12,324 nt of DNA, taken from Methylocystaceae bacterium. GTDB lineage: Bacteria; Pseudomonadota; Alphaproteobacteria; Rhizobiales; Beijerinckiaceae. Position numbers and translations under genes: made by a program. The stretch is from the NCBI GenBank assembly GCA_003152255.1, contig PLZT01000252.1, positions 1-12,324 of the forward strand. Direction: 5' to 3'. The notes beneath the pieces were generated by a model, which was given only the letters and a program-made list of their open reading frames with translations, was not told the origin of the DNA and ran no database searches. This document shows, in pieces, positions 1 through 7,797 of this stretch (position 1 is the first letter of the stretch; every line of letters begins with the position of its first letter).

Positions 1-511
1 CCCACAAAAAACGCAGAAGAGCCTGTTTTGCATAAAGATGTTTTACACATCGTACGGACTTTGTTCTTATGGCGTGGAACCGCCTATCAGCGGTTTGGCA
101 TCCAAAATCATGGCGACCAGACTGTCTCGTTGCGACTGTCGTTCGCCTTCGGCAGTGATTTTGCCGACATTTTCGAAGTGCGGGGGCATTCGACGCGAGC
201 GTCGTGGCGTTGCCGCCGCTTGTGTGATTGACGAGAAAAATATCGTCTTGAGCTATGAGGGGCTCGATGGTCGCGTGCGCACCAGCGCGTTGACATTCGA
301 TCCTCCACCCAAAGAACTTACCTCCAGTGTTGCGTCGTACGCAATCGACTTGGAGCCCGGTGAGCGGCATTCGCTGTTCGCTACCGTCGGCTGCGATGGC
401 GCAGGAAGAACGCCGCCTGCTCCTTTCTTGAGGGGACTGGTCTCGGCGGCTCGCGCAACGAAGGACGTGCACGCAAACACGGCCACTGTGGAAACCGCTA
501 AAGCCACTTAA
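1..511 (+). pseudogene. Glycogen debranching enzyme N-terminal domain, frameshifted and truncated
   Basis: The frame is open at the left edge, so the true start lies outside the window. Frame 1 reads LHIVRTLFLWRG, then GDQTVSLRLSFAFGSDFADI and FEVRG, which is the hallmark of the N-terminal domain of bacterial amylo-alpha-1,6-glucosidase/glycogen debranching proteins. After the five-G run at 182-186 the homology moves to frame 2 (IRRERRG, LSYEGLDGR, LEPGERHSLFATVGCD, ATVET). Removing one G would rejoin the two parts as VRG-IRRERRG. Frame 2 stops at 509-511, just where the family normally continues with a SN-LFN stretch into the large catalytic toroid, so several hundred residues are missing. 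I see the domain match and the frame change; loss of function is inferred. The shift itself could be a sequencing error, but the C-terminal truncation could not. Confidence 0.72.
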
Positions 512-616
512 TTTGAGAATTTGATGCTCCAACCTTTTTGTCGATTCGGCGGGCGGCGACGAGCTTTCGAACGCTCTTACCTACAGGTGCCGCTTGAAGC
601 TCAAGCCATGAGCAGA

Positions 617-671
617 GCCATCGAATGTGAGAATATTTTTGGTCTATATTCTCACATTTGATGGCTTTTTT
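617..671 (+). terminator. 20-bp inverted repeat with T-tract, terminator-like
   Basis: The left arm at 617-636 (GCCATCGAATGTGAGAATAT) and the right arm at 646-665 are reverse complements at 19 of 20 positions, around a 9-nt loop. The one mismatch becomes a G-U pair in RNA. Six T follow at 666-671, so on the plus strand it has the form of an intrinsic terminator, although the stem is AT-rich. It lies exactly between two truncated genes. A partial third copy of the right arm (ATATTCTCAC, a short gap, then GATGGCT) occurs at 684-706, so part of the repeat may have arisen by local template switching or a mobile-element end instead. Confidence 0.6.
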
Positions 672-1511
672 GGCGCGAAGTTCGATATTCTCACGCCAAG
701 ATGGCTGCCGACACCCGCCACGCCGCCCCGAGTGGACGTCGTTGTCATGGAAACGACCTATGGCGATAGGCTGCACCGGCAATTGCAACCGTCGATCGAC
801 GAGCTTTATGACGCGATCACCGATGGCTTTCGGCGCGGAGGCAATGTCATAGTACCGACCTTCGCCATGGAGCGCGCCCTGGAGCGCGCCCAGGAGCTTC
901 TCTATTTTCTGCATGAAGGAATTGAAAGCCGCCGCCTGAATCCGTCGATCAATGTGTTTCTGGATTCTCCAATGGCTATTTCAGTGACGGAGATATTCGA
1001 ACGCCATCCCGAATGTTATGGCCGCGACACCGCGAAGCTGTTTCATCAAGGACGCGATCCCTTCCATTTGCCCGGCCTGAGATTCGTTCGGGAAACCGCC
1101 GACTCGATGGCGCTGAACAAGATAAAGGGCGGCGCCGTCATCATGGCCGGATCGGGTATGTGCACGGGCGGCCGGGTCCGTCATCATCTCAGGCATAATC
1201 TTGGGCGCGAAGAGGCGACCGTTATCTTTGTCGGCTTCGCCGCGCGCGGGACGCTCGCGCGACAAATCATCGACGGCGCCCGGGAAGTGACCATCTTTGG
1301 CGAAAATATCCCGGTTCGCGCCAAAATCCATACGATCAACGGATTTTCCGCGCATGCGGATCAAGCGGAGCTGCTCGCCTGGCATAAGAAGGCCCGGCCA
1401 AAACAGACTTTTTTCGTTCACGGCGAAGAAAGCGTCATGTCCTGCTTCGCCGCGCGGCTTACCGATACGCGTGTCGAGACGCCGGCTCTGAATCAGACGT
1501 TCAAACTTTAA
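627..1511 (+). pseudogene. Beta-CASP/RMMBL ribonuclease-like protein lacking its metallo-beta-lactamase N-terminus
   Basis: This is the C-terminal part of an RNA-processing exonuclease of the metallo-beta-lactamase/beta-CASP class (COG1236-like). Numbering from the GTG at 627, visible motifs are METTYGDR at 41-48 (motif A Glu42), VPTFAMERA near 77, FLDSPMA near 111, AGSGMCTGGRVRHHL at 174-188 (motif B His), INGFSAHADQ at 237-246 (motif C region) and FFVHGEE at 262-268 in the RMMBL tail. The HxHxDH zinc motif and everything before it, roughly 200 residues in full-length relatives, are absent. The open frame begins inside the 617-665 palindrome and homology starts only near 670-720. An ATG at 747 is an alternative start but would not restore the domain. 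The gene was probably inactivated by a 5' deletion; a nuclease without its zinc site should not cut RNA. Confidence 0.8.
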
Positions 1512-1673
1512 ATAGGATCTGGCTCCGGGGCGGCGCGATACGCCGAGTCGTCTGCCTTGACGCGCAACGAGCGTGATCCCACATAGCGAGGGCGTCGCCT
1601 GACGTCCGTGGCGGCGGGAGCCGTATGAAGCGGCAGACCCTCCCGCCCGGCTGCGTTCGCGGAAGGTTGAACA

Positions 1674-2687
1674 ATGCCCGATATCGCGCTTGAAACAATC
1701 GCCATCCCCGGAACGAAGCTCACCCCCACGCGGATCGCGCTTGGGACATGGGCTATCGGCGGATGGATGTGGGGCGGAAGCGATGACCAAGTGTCGATCC
1801 GCACGATCCAGAGCGCCGTAGATCGCGGCATAACCATTATCGACACCGCGCCGGTCTATGGCTTCGGCCATTCGGAGGAAATCGTTGGCAAGGCGCTGGC
1901 GGAGGGTGGGAGACGGAAAGGCGTCGTCATCGCCACCAAGGTCGGTCTCGACTGGAGCGACGGCAAGCCGTTCCGCAACGCCAGCAAGGCGCGAATCCAC
2001 AAGGAGATCGAGGATTCGCTGCGTCGGCTGCGCACCGATGTCATCGATATTTATCAGGTTCATTGGCCGGACACGAAGACGCCCATCGAGGAAACGGCCG
2101 AGGCGCTCGCGCAGTTGTATCGGGCGGGCAAGATCCGAGCGATCGGGGTCAGCAATTTCAACACGGCGCAGATGGATGCGTTCCGCGCGGTCGCGCCGCT
2201 GCACACGGCTCAGCCGCCGCACAATCTATTCGAACGCGACGCCGAGAAGGACGTCCTGCCGTATTGCCGCGACAACAATATAGCGACGCTCGCCTACGGC
2301 TCGCTCTGCCGTGGTTTGTTGACCGGCCGCATAAAAACCGACTCCAGCTTCACAGGCGACGATTTACGCCGCGCCGATCCAAAATTCCAAGCCCCGCGGT
2401 TGCAGCAATATCTTCGAGCGGTCGAAAAGCTCGATGTGTTCGCCCGACAGAATTACGGCAAGCGCGTCCTTCATTTGGCGGTGCGTTGGGTGCTCGATCG
2501 GCAGCCGCTCAGCGTTGCTCTGTGGGGAGCTCGGCGTCCCGATCAGCTCGATCCGGTTACCGAGGTCATGGGATGGAAGCTGGATGACCATGCATTGGCG
2601 GAGATCGACCGCATCGTCTCCGATTGCGTCAAAGATCCGGTCGGTCCGGAATTCATGGCGCCGCCGGCGGCGAGGCCTGCTGCCTGA
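1674..2687 (+). CDS. Aldo/keto reductase
   Basis: A 337-residue cytoplasmic NAD(P)H-dependent oxidoreductase of the aldo/keto reductase family, expected to reduce aldehydes or ketones to alcohols. The TIM-barrel signature is complete: GTWAIGGWMWGG near 24-35, DTAPVYGFGHSEE at 57-69, ATKVGLDWS at 87-95, YQVHWPD at 127-133, IGVSNF and GARRPDQL near the end. The catalytic tetrad Asp57, Tyr62, Lys89 and His130 is all present, and the length is normal. The start ATG is preceded by GGAAGG about 8 nt upstream. The preceding 162-nt gap has a weak TTGACG at 1557 as a possible -35 but no good -10 that I can see. It ends 97 nt before the Fe-S subunit gene on the same strand, so co-transcription with the aldehyde oxidoreductase is plausible. 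The exact substrate cannot be read from sequence. Confidence 0.95.
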   Translation: MPDIALETIAIPGTKLTPTRIALGTWAIGGWMWGGSDDQVSIRTIQSAVDRGITIIDTAPVYGFGHSEEIVGKALAEGGRRKGVVIATKVGLDWSDGKPFRNASKARIHKEIEDSLRRLRTDVIDIYQVHWPDTKTPIEETAEALAQLYRAGKIRAIGVSNFNTAQMDAFRAVAPLHTAQPPHNLFERDAEKDVLPYCRDNNIATLAYGSLCRGLLTGRIKTDSSFTGDDLRRADPKFQAPRLQQYLRAVEKLDVFARQNYGKRVLHLAVRWVLDRQPLSVALWGARRPDQLDPVTEVMGWKLDDHALAEIDRIVSDCVKDPVGPEFMAPPAARPAA

Positions 2688-2784
2688 GGACGTTGAATGG
2701 ATTGCGCGACGCAAAGCATATGCGCCATCGCGCTTCGACTTCGCCGAAGCCGACGAGGAGGTGTCAACGGTCGGAGGATCCGCC

Positions 2785-3423
2785 ATGCCAATTTCTGATG
2801 GAAGCGGAAATAAGGGACATGGATTCTCGCGTCGCTCGTTTCTTCGCGGTTCCGCAATCACGACGGCGGAGGCGAGCGTGATTGACGTTGCATCGGCAAT
2901 CCTCGGACAGGCGGAAGCGGCGGAAAGCGGTGGCCTATCGGTCGCCGGCCCGGAACCAGTTCCGATCACTCTCCGGGTCAATGGCGCAACTCATGCGCTT
3001 CAGATCGAGCCGCGAATGACGCTGGCCGAGGCCTTGCGCGGTCCCCTCGGCCTGACGGGGACGAAGATCGCCTGCAATCGCGGCGCATGTTCAGCCTGCA
3101 CAGTCTGGCTAGACGGTGAAACCGTGTGCTCATGCATGATGTTGGCCATCGAGGTTGGCGCGCGTAGCGTAACGACGATCGAGGGGCTGGCGACTGGTGG
3201 CCAGCTTCACCCGGTGCAAACTGCCTTCATCGAGCACGACGCCCTGCAGTGCGGTTTCTGCACGCCGGGGATGGTGATGAGCTGTGCGGCTCTCTTGGAG
3301 CGCACGCCCCACCCGACCGCCGAAGGCGTCCAAGCGGCGATCAGCGGCCATGCTTGCCGCTGCGGCGCGTATCCGCATGTCATCGCCGCCACATTAGCGG
3401 CAGCCAAAGCGCGAAAGGCCTGA
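2785..3423 (+). CDS. paoA: Tat-exported [2Fe-2S] subunit of PaoABC-type aldehyde oxidoreductase
   Basis: Small subunit (212 residues) of a molybdenum hydroxylase, related to E. coli PaoA/YagT, which passes electrons from the molybdenum centre towards FAD. The N-terminus carries a twin-arginine motif SRRSFLRG at residues 15-22 followed by a moderately hydrophobic segment ending near AEAA, so the folded complex is probably exported to the periplasm. The plant-ferredoxin-like cluster uses Cys97, Cys102, Cys105 and Cys117; the second cluster uses Cys156, Cys159 (CGFCTPG), Cys191 and Cys193 (CRCG). All eight ligands are present. The frame is open further upstream, but the ATG at 2785 has GGAGGA six nt before it and puts the Tat signal at the N-terminus. 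The stop is two nt before the next gene's ATG, indicating an operon. The symbol is by homology only. Confidence 0.93.
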   Translation: MPISDGSGNKGHGFSRRSFLRGSAITTAEASVIDVASAILGQAEAAESGGLSVAGPEPVPITLRVNGATHALQIEPRMTLAEALRGPLGLTGTKIACNRGACSACTVWLDGETVCSCMMLAIEVGARSVTTIEGLATGGQLHPVQTAFIEHDALQCGFCTPGMVMSCAALLERTPHPTAEGVQAAISGHACRCGAYPHVIAATLAAAKARKA

Positions 3424-3425
3424 CG

Positions 3426-5771
3426 ATGGCGGATGGTGGCGGGACGCGCACCGAGAAATTCCCGTTCGGTATCGCGAGCGTCGGACTCGGCGAGGTGGAG
3501 CGGCAAGTCCCGCTCGACGAACCGCCGCCGCTGCCCCCAAATGCGGCGCTGGCGGTGATCGGCAAGCCGATACGACGTCAAAATGGCCGGGCCAAAGTCA
3601 CTGGCGCAACCCGCTTCACGGTCGATGTTGATCTCCCCAGCATGCTGCATGGTCGGATCTTGCGCGCAAAGTTGCCGCATGCGCACATCCGCGCCATCGA
3701 TGTTTCCGCGGCGATCCGCCATCCCGGCGTCAGCGCCGTCCTGCTCGTCGCCCGGCCCGATGATCCCGCAGGCGCGATCGAGCGTTATTTCGGCGCGCCG
3801 GTGGCCGCCGTCGCTGCGGATTCCGTGGCTGCCGCCGAAGAGGCGCTGCGCCTCATCCGCGTCGATTACAAGCCGTTGCCTTTCGTGGCGGACATGGACA
3901 AGGCGCGCGAACTGGGCGCGCCGCTGGTCTATGACGGCGCCGCGCCGCCTGAAGGCCATGCCTCGGGATTTCCCGCGCCGCGCGGCCTGCCGGTCAACGG
4001 CAATGTTCGTGGACCGGCAACCGCTAGCCGCGGCGATGTAGCGCAAGGCTTCATCCAAGCCGATGTCGTCGTTGAGGGCGAATATCGCACCCAGGTGCAA
4101 ACCCACTGCTGCCTTGAGCCGCACGCGATCGTCGCCGATTGGCGAGGAGATGGGCTGACCGTGCATATGTCCACCCAGTTCACGGCGGGCGTGCGGCATG
4201 AGCTGGCGGAGGCGTTCGATCTGCCGCTCAGCCGCGTGCGCGTGATCGTCGACGGCATGGGCGGCGGCTTCGGCTCCAAATCAACGCTCGGCAATTATGG
4301 TCGCATCGCGGTCACCCTGTCGCGCCAGGCGCAGGCGCCAGTGCGCATCGTCCTCGATCGCCAGGAAGAGCAGATGGATTCGGGCAACCGCCCTGGGACG
4401 TGGCAGCGCTTGCGCATCGGCGCGCGGCGCGACGGGTCGCTGACCGCGATCTCGCTGTTGAGTTACGGCACTGCCGGCGTCGCCCTCGGAGCAGGCGTCG
4501 GCAATGTGGCTCAGGCGCTCTACGTCTGCCCTAATTTCGAAGCGGCGCAGCATGACGTGTTCATCAATGCGGGGCCGGGCTGCGCAATGCGCGGGCCGGG
4601 TAATACGCCAGGCGCTTGGGCGCTCGAGCAGGCGATCGACGAGTTGGCGGAGCGACTCTCCATCGATCCGATCGTGTTGCGCGACCGCATCGACCCGAGC
4701 CCGGTGCGGCGCGAGGAGCGGCGGATCGGCGCCGAGCGGATCGACTGGCCGCGGCGGCGCGCGCCCGGGACCGATTCCGGCCCGGTGAAGCGCGGTCTCG
4801 GCATGGCGCAGTCGCTCTGGGGCGCCAATGTGCAAATCAATTCTGCCTGCGAGGTGCGCATCTGGCGCGACGGCTCCGTGGAGGTGCTGTCGAGCGTGCA
4901 GGACATCGGGACCGGCATCGGGACGGTGCTGGCGCAGGTCGTCGCCGAAACGCTCGGGCTTCGTCCCGAAGATATCACCGTGCGCATTGGCGACACCGAG
5001 TTTCCGGGCGGTCCGCCCTCTTACGGCAGCCGGACCACCGCTTCCATCACCCCGCCGGCTCGCACGGCCGCCTGGCGTGTTCTGCAGTTGCTCTTCCACG
5101 AAGCGGCGGTCGCCCTGAACGTCGCCGCGGGGAACCTTATCGCGCACGATGGACGTATCCTGGCTCGCGACGCGCCGGGTCGCGGCCTGAGTTTCCGTGA
5201 GACCACCGCCCGGCTGCGCACGGATCGTATCAGCGCGGTGGCTGCGCGCAGTGATGATTACGGCGGATTTCGCATGCGAATGGGTGATGCCGCCCTGGCG
5301 CAGCAGGATCTGGGCGGTGTCCAGTTTGCTGAAGTAGCCGTCGACACCGAGACTGGCATCGTGCACGTCGAGCGCGTGGTGGCGGTCCAAGATTGCGGCC
5401 GGCCGATGAATCCGCTGCAGATAGAGAGCCAGGTGCAAGGCGGCGTGCTGATGGGGCTCTCCTTCGCCCTCTTCGAGGACCGCATCCTCGATCAGCACAC
5501 TGGCCGCATGGTGAACCCGAACCTCGAGCAGTACAAGTTGGCCGGCCCTCGAGAGACGCCGGCGATCGATGTCGTGCTCATGGAAAACTATCAGGGGAAT
5601 AGCGCGACAGACGCCTACGGCATCGCCGAGCCCTCGAATATCGCCACCGCCCCAGCGATCGCCAACGCTGTGTTCAACGCGACCGGCGTTCGTCTGCGCG
5701 CCTTGCCCATGACGCCCGCCGCGATCCTCGCCGCGCTAGGCAAGATTCCATCGAGGAGCGGACGGCCATGA
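3426..5771 (+). CDS. paoC: Molybdenum-cofactor-binding catalytic subunit of aldehyde oxidoreductase
   Basis: Large subunit (781 residues) of the xanthine dehydrogenase/aldehyde oxidase superfamily, closest in style to E. coli PaoC/YagR. It binds molybdopterin cytosine dinucleotide and oxidises aldehydes to acids. Visible motifs are IGKPIRRQNGRAKVTGATRF near 45-64, HCCLEPHAIVADW around 223-235, GGGFGSK at 279-285, MRGPGNTPG with Arg389 in the substrate-pocket position, QDIGTGIGTVLAQ, QDCGRPMNP, and GIAEPS near the end with the expected base-catalyst Glu735. It has no signal peptide of its own, so it should be carried out with the Tat-signalled small subunit. Two features differ from the usual consensus: MRGPG in place of MRAPG, and GIAEP in place of the common GxGEP. 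The stop overlaps the ATG of the FAD subunit (ATGA). The dedicated insertion chaperone PaoD is not in this window. Confidence 0.93.
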   Translation: MADGGGTRTEKFPFGIASVGLGEVERQVPLDEPPPLPPNAALAVIGKPIRRQNGRAKVTGATRFTVDVDLPSMLHGRILRAKLPHAHIRAIDVSAAIRHPGVSAVLLVARPDDPAGAIERYFGAPVAAVAADSVAAAEEALRLIRVDYKPLPFVADMDKARELGAPLVYDGAAPPEGHASGFPAPRGLPVNGNVRGPATASRGDVAQGFIQADVVVEGEYRTQVQTHCCLEPHAIVADWRGDGLTVHMSTQFTAGVRHELAEAFDLPLSRVRVIVDGMGGGFGSKSTLGNYGRIAVTLSRQAQAPVRIVLDRQEEQMDSGNRPGTWQRLRIGARRDGSLTAISLLSYGTAGVALGAGVGNVAQALYVCPNFEAAQHDVFINAGPGCAMRGPGNTPGAWALEQAIDELAERLSIDPIVLRDRIDPSPVRREERRIGAERIDWPRRRAPGTDSGPVKRGLGMAQSLWGANVQINSACEVRIWRDGSVEVLSSVQDIGTGIGTVLAQVVAETLGLRPEDITVRIGDTEFPGGPPSYGSRTTASITPPARTAAWRVLQLLFHEAAVALNVAAGNLIAHDGRILARDAPGRGLSFRETTARLRTDRISAVAARSDDYGGFRMRMGDAALAQQDLGGVQFAEVAVDTETGIVHVERVVAVQDCGRPMNPLQIESQVQGGVLMGLSFALFEDRILDQHTGRMVNPNLEQYKLAGPRETPAIDVVLMENYQGNSATDAYGIAEPSNIATAPAIANAVFNATGVRLRALPMTPAAILAALGKIPSRSGRP

Positions 5772-6802
5772 ACCGCTTCGTCTGGGCGCGTGCAAGAACG
5801 GTTTTAGAGGCGGCGATCGCGGCATCGACAATTGTCGCTGACGCGATGACGGTCGCTCCCGATGCCACGGCCCGCGGCAAGACATCCGTTGTAAAGGCCG
5901 GCGGCATCGATCTGCTCGACCTGCTCAAGGAAAATTTGCTGGCGCCGGAAATCGTGGTGAGCTTGAAGGAGGTTCCGGGGCTCGCCGCCATTATCGAAGA
6001 CAAGGGCGGCGGCTTGCGCATCGGATCGATGGTCACCCTGGCCAAGCTCGCCGAGCATCCTATCCTACGACGGCGCTATCCAGCCGTCGCCGATGCGTTG
6101 AATGACGCGGCAAGCCCGCAAATCCGCAATGTGGCGACCCTTGGCGGCAATTTGCTACAAAGACCGCGCTGTTGGTATTTTCGGACGGCGGATTATCACT
6201 GCCTGAGAAAGGGCGGTGGCCACTGCTTCGCAATTTCAGGCGAAAATCAATATCATGCGATTTTCGATAATCATCCTTGTGCGATCGTCCATCCCTCCAC
6301 CGCCGCCACGGCGCTCGTAGCGCTGGGCGCGACGGTCGAGCTTACGAATGCCGACGGCGCCACGCGCCGAGTCTTGCTCGAGGATTTCTTCGGGCCGCCG
6401 AACAGGGACATCCAGAGGGAGAACGATCTGAAGCCTCAAGAAATCTTGACGACAATTCACCTGCCGCCGCTGCCGGCGAGTGTTCGTATGGCGCATCTGA
6501 AGCAGGGCGAAAAGGACTCATTTGACTGGCCACTCGCCGATGTGGCGGTCGTTCTCGACCTCGACCGGGATGGAGGCTGTAGGCGCGCCGCGATCGTGCT
6601 CGGCGCGGCGGCGCCCGTTCCTCACCGGGCAAAGACGGCCGAGGCTGCTCTTACGGGCAGGCGCATGGAGGAAAGCGCCGCCAGGGAAGCAGGGCGCGCC
6701 GCCCTGGACGGCGCCGGGCCGCTCACCAAGAACGCCTACAAACTGCCGCTATTCGAAACTCTCGTTCGCCGCGCGATTCTCAAGGCCGCAGCCCGCCAAT
6801 GA
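5768..6802 (+). CDS. paoB: FAD and [4Fe-4S] subunit of aldehyde oxidoreductase
   Basis: Medium subunit (344 residues) of the same complex, like E. coli PaoB/YagS, which holds FAD and delivers electrons to the external acceptor. The FAD-binding signatures are AGGIDLLDLLKE at 44-55 and the ATLGGNLLQRPRCWYF segment at 123-138. Between them and HPST lies the insertion typical of PaoB-type proteins, with Cys135, Cys145, Cys153 and Cys171 suited to a [4Fe-4S] cluster that ordinary xanthine dehydrogenases lack. The C-terminal CO-dehydrogenase flavoprotein domain follows (DWPLADVAVVLDL, GAAAPVPHRA). The ATG overlaps the previous stop by 4 nt, and its own stop overlaps an ATG at 6799, so translation is likely coupled. 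Gene order here is Fe-S, Mo, FAD, whereas E. coli has Fe-S, FAD, Mo. Confidence 0.93.
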   Translation: MNRFVWARARTVLEAAIAASTIVADAMTVAPDATARGKTSVVKAGGIDLLDLLKENLLAPEIVVSLKEVPGLAAIIEDKGGGLRIGSMVTLAKLAEHPILRRRYPAVADALNDAASPQIRNVATLGGNLLQRPRCWYFRTADYHCLRKGGGHCFAISGENQYHAIFDNHPCAIVHPSTAATALVALGATVELTNADGATRRVLLEDFFGPPNRDIQRENDLKPQEILTTIHLPPLPASVRMAHLKQGEKDSFDWPLADVAVVLDLDRDGGCRRAAIVLGAAAPVPHRAKTAEAALTGRRMEESAAREAGRAALDGAGPLTKNAYKLPLFETLVRRAILKAAARQ

Positions 6803-6846
6803 GCCGCGAAAGAATATCAAATCTGCCCATGAGCAAAGGATTGACG

Positions 6847-7503
6847 ATGGTGACGCGACGCAAGGCCAGTGCCGGAATTCTCGCCAGCGCGGCGATTGCC
6901 GCGGCGCCAACTGTGGCGGTTGCGCAGGGGCTCAACCCGCTCGACTTGCCGCCGCCACGAAGCGAGGGCGGCAAGCCATTGATGACAGTGCTCAAACTGA
7001 GGCGTTCAACGCGCGAATATTCGGATCGGCTGCTTCCACCGCAGATCCTGTCCGATCTGTTGTGGGCGGCGTTCGGTGTCAATCGTCCGGAAAGCGGCGA
7101 CCGGACCGCACCCTATTGGCGCCATATCATGGTGATTGATATCTATGTCGCCATGGCTAACGGCGTCTGGACCTATGAGCCAAAGGCCCATAGGCTGCTG
7201 CCTTATTCGAAGGACGATATTCGCGCGCAGACCGGACTTCAGGACTTTGTGGCCACTGCGCCGCTCAACCTCGTCTATGTCGCGCATGGCGAGCGCATGA
7301 CAGAGCTATCTATCGAAGAGCGCCGACTCTATGCCTCTGTCGATAGCGGCTTCATCGGCCAGAACGTCTATCTGTTCTGCGCCTCGGAGGGGCTCGCCAC
7401 GGTCTTTCGGGGAGCAGTCGACTATCCGAAGCTCGCTGGCGCGTTGCGACTCCCTGAGCAGTTCGTGACTTTCGCGCAGACGGTCGGATATCCGCGCGCA
7501 TAA
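6847..7503 (+). CDS. SagB-type nitroreductase family protein with export signal
   Basis: An FMN-dependent oxidoreductase of the nitroreductase/SagB-ThcOx type, 218 residues from the chosen start. It shows RRSTREYSDRLLP at 52-64 (FMN phosphate-binding region), LLWAAFGVNRPESGDRTAP at 71-89, the NGVWTYEPKAHRLLPY segment, VATAPLNLVYVA and GFIGQNVYLFCASEGLAT. The N-terminus MVTRRKASAG plus an Ala-rich stretch ending AVAQ looks like a Tat-type or Sec signal peptide, so it may act in the periplasm beside the aldehyde oxidoreductase. Start choice: the ATG at 6847 has AAAGGA six nt upstream. In-frame ATGs at 6799 (overlapping the preceding stop) and 6829 would add up to 16 residues before the signal. 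It closes the operon-like block. Its substrate is unknown; members reduce nitro groups, oxidise azolines, or have no known activity. Confidence 0.88.
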   Translation: MVTRRKASAGILASAAIAAAPTVAVAQGLNPLDLPPPRSEGGKPLMTVLKLRRSTREYSDRLLPPQILSDLLWAAFGVNRPESGDRTAPYWRHIMVIDIYVAMANGVWTYEPKAHRLLPYSKDDIRAQTGLQDFVATAPLNLVYVAHGERMTELSIEERRLYASVDSGFIGQNVYLFCASEGLATVFRGAVDYPKLAGALRLPEQFVTFAQTVGYPRA

Positions 7504-7797
7504 CCAAACAAACACGCGCATCCTCGGCGACGCGGACAACGGCGCGTCATATCAAAGCTAACAGTCACTTCCCTTGGATTTGATGCTTCGTTCACGGCAG
7601 CCAATGTTAGCCAAGCCGCCGGACACATATCCCTCACGCGATGGATGACTTCGCCTTCGCGGTGAACACGACTGCGGACAGCCCATGCCGGCAGAAAGAA
7701 CGATGCGGCGTCGCTTCGCATATCGACGAGATCTTCGCGTGCGATGGGGAAGCCGGTTAAACGCGGTCATTGCTGCATTTCGCGGGACGAAATGAAA
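7504..7797. other. Convergent intergenic region, no gene recognised
   Basis: This gap lies between the ends of the plus-strand nitroreductase and the minus-strand flavodoxin. I read all frames and found only short frames with no recognisable family signature. No strong GC hairpin with a T-tract follows the nitroreductase. The one structured element is the small hairpin next to the flavodoxin stop, listed separately. Confidence 0.5.
7776..7794 (-). terminator. Small perfect hairpin just downstream of the flavodoxin gene
   Basis: CATTTCG and CGAAATG form a perfect 7-bp stem around a 5-nt loop, 3 nt beyond the flavodoxin stop on the minus strand. There is no T-run after it on that strand, so a Rho-independent terminator is only a weak reading. 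It may instead stabilise the 3' end of the mRNA. Confidence 0.3.

Noticed and set aside
498..914. Minus-strand frame across the palindrome and nuclease start
   Set aside because: No recognisable motif and it overlaps the nuclease homology on the other strand.
981..2222. Long minus-strand frame of 413 codons
   Set aside because: It runs antisense across the nuclease and aldo/keto reductase genes, is Arg-rich and shows no family motif; it is a GC-driven shadow.
2434..2784. Long in-frame upstream extension of the Fe-S subunit that overlaps the aldo/keto reductase
   Set aside because: It reads another phase of the reductase gene, has no ribosome-binding site, and would bury the Tat signal; the ATG at 2785 with GGAGGA is far better.
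4281..5498. Long minus-strand frame of 405 codons
   Set aside because: It is antisense to the well-supported molybdenum subunit, with composition typical of a high-GC shadow frame.
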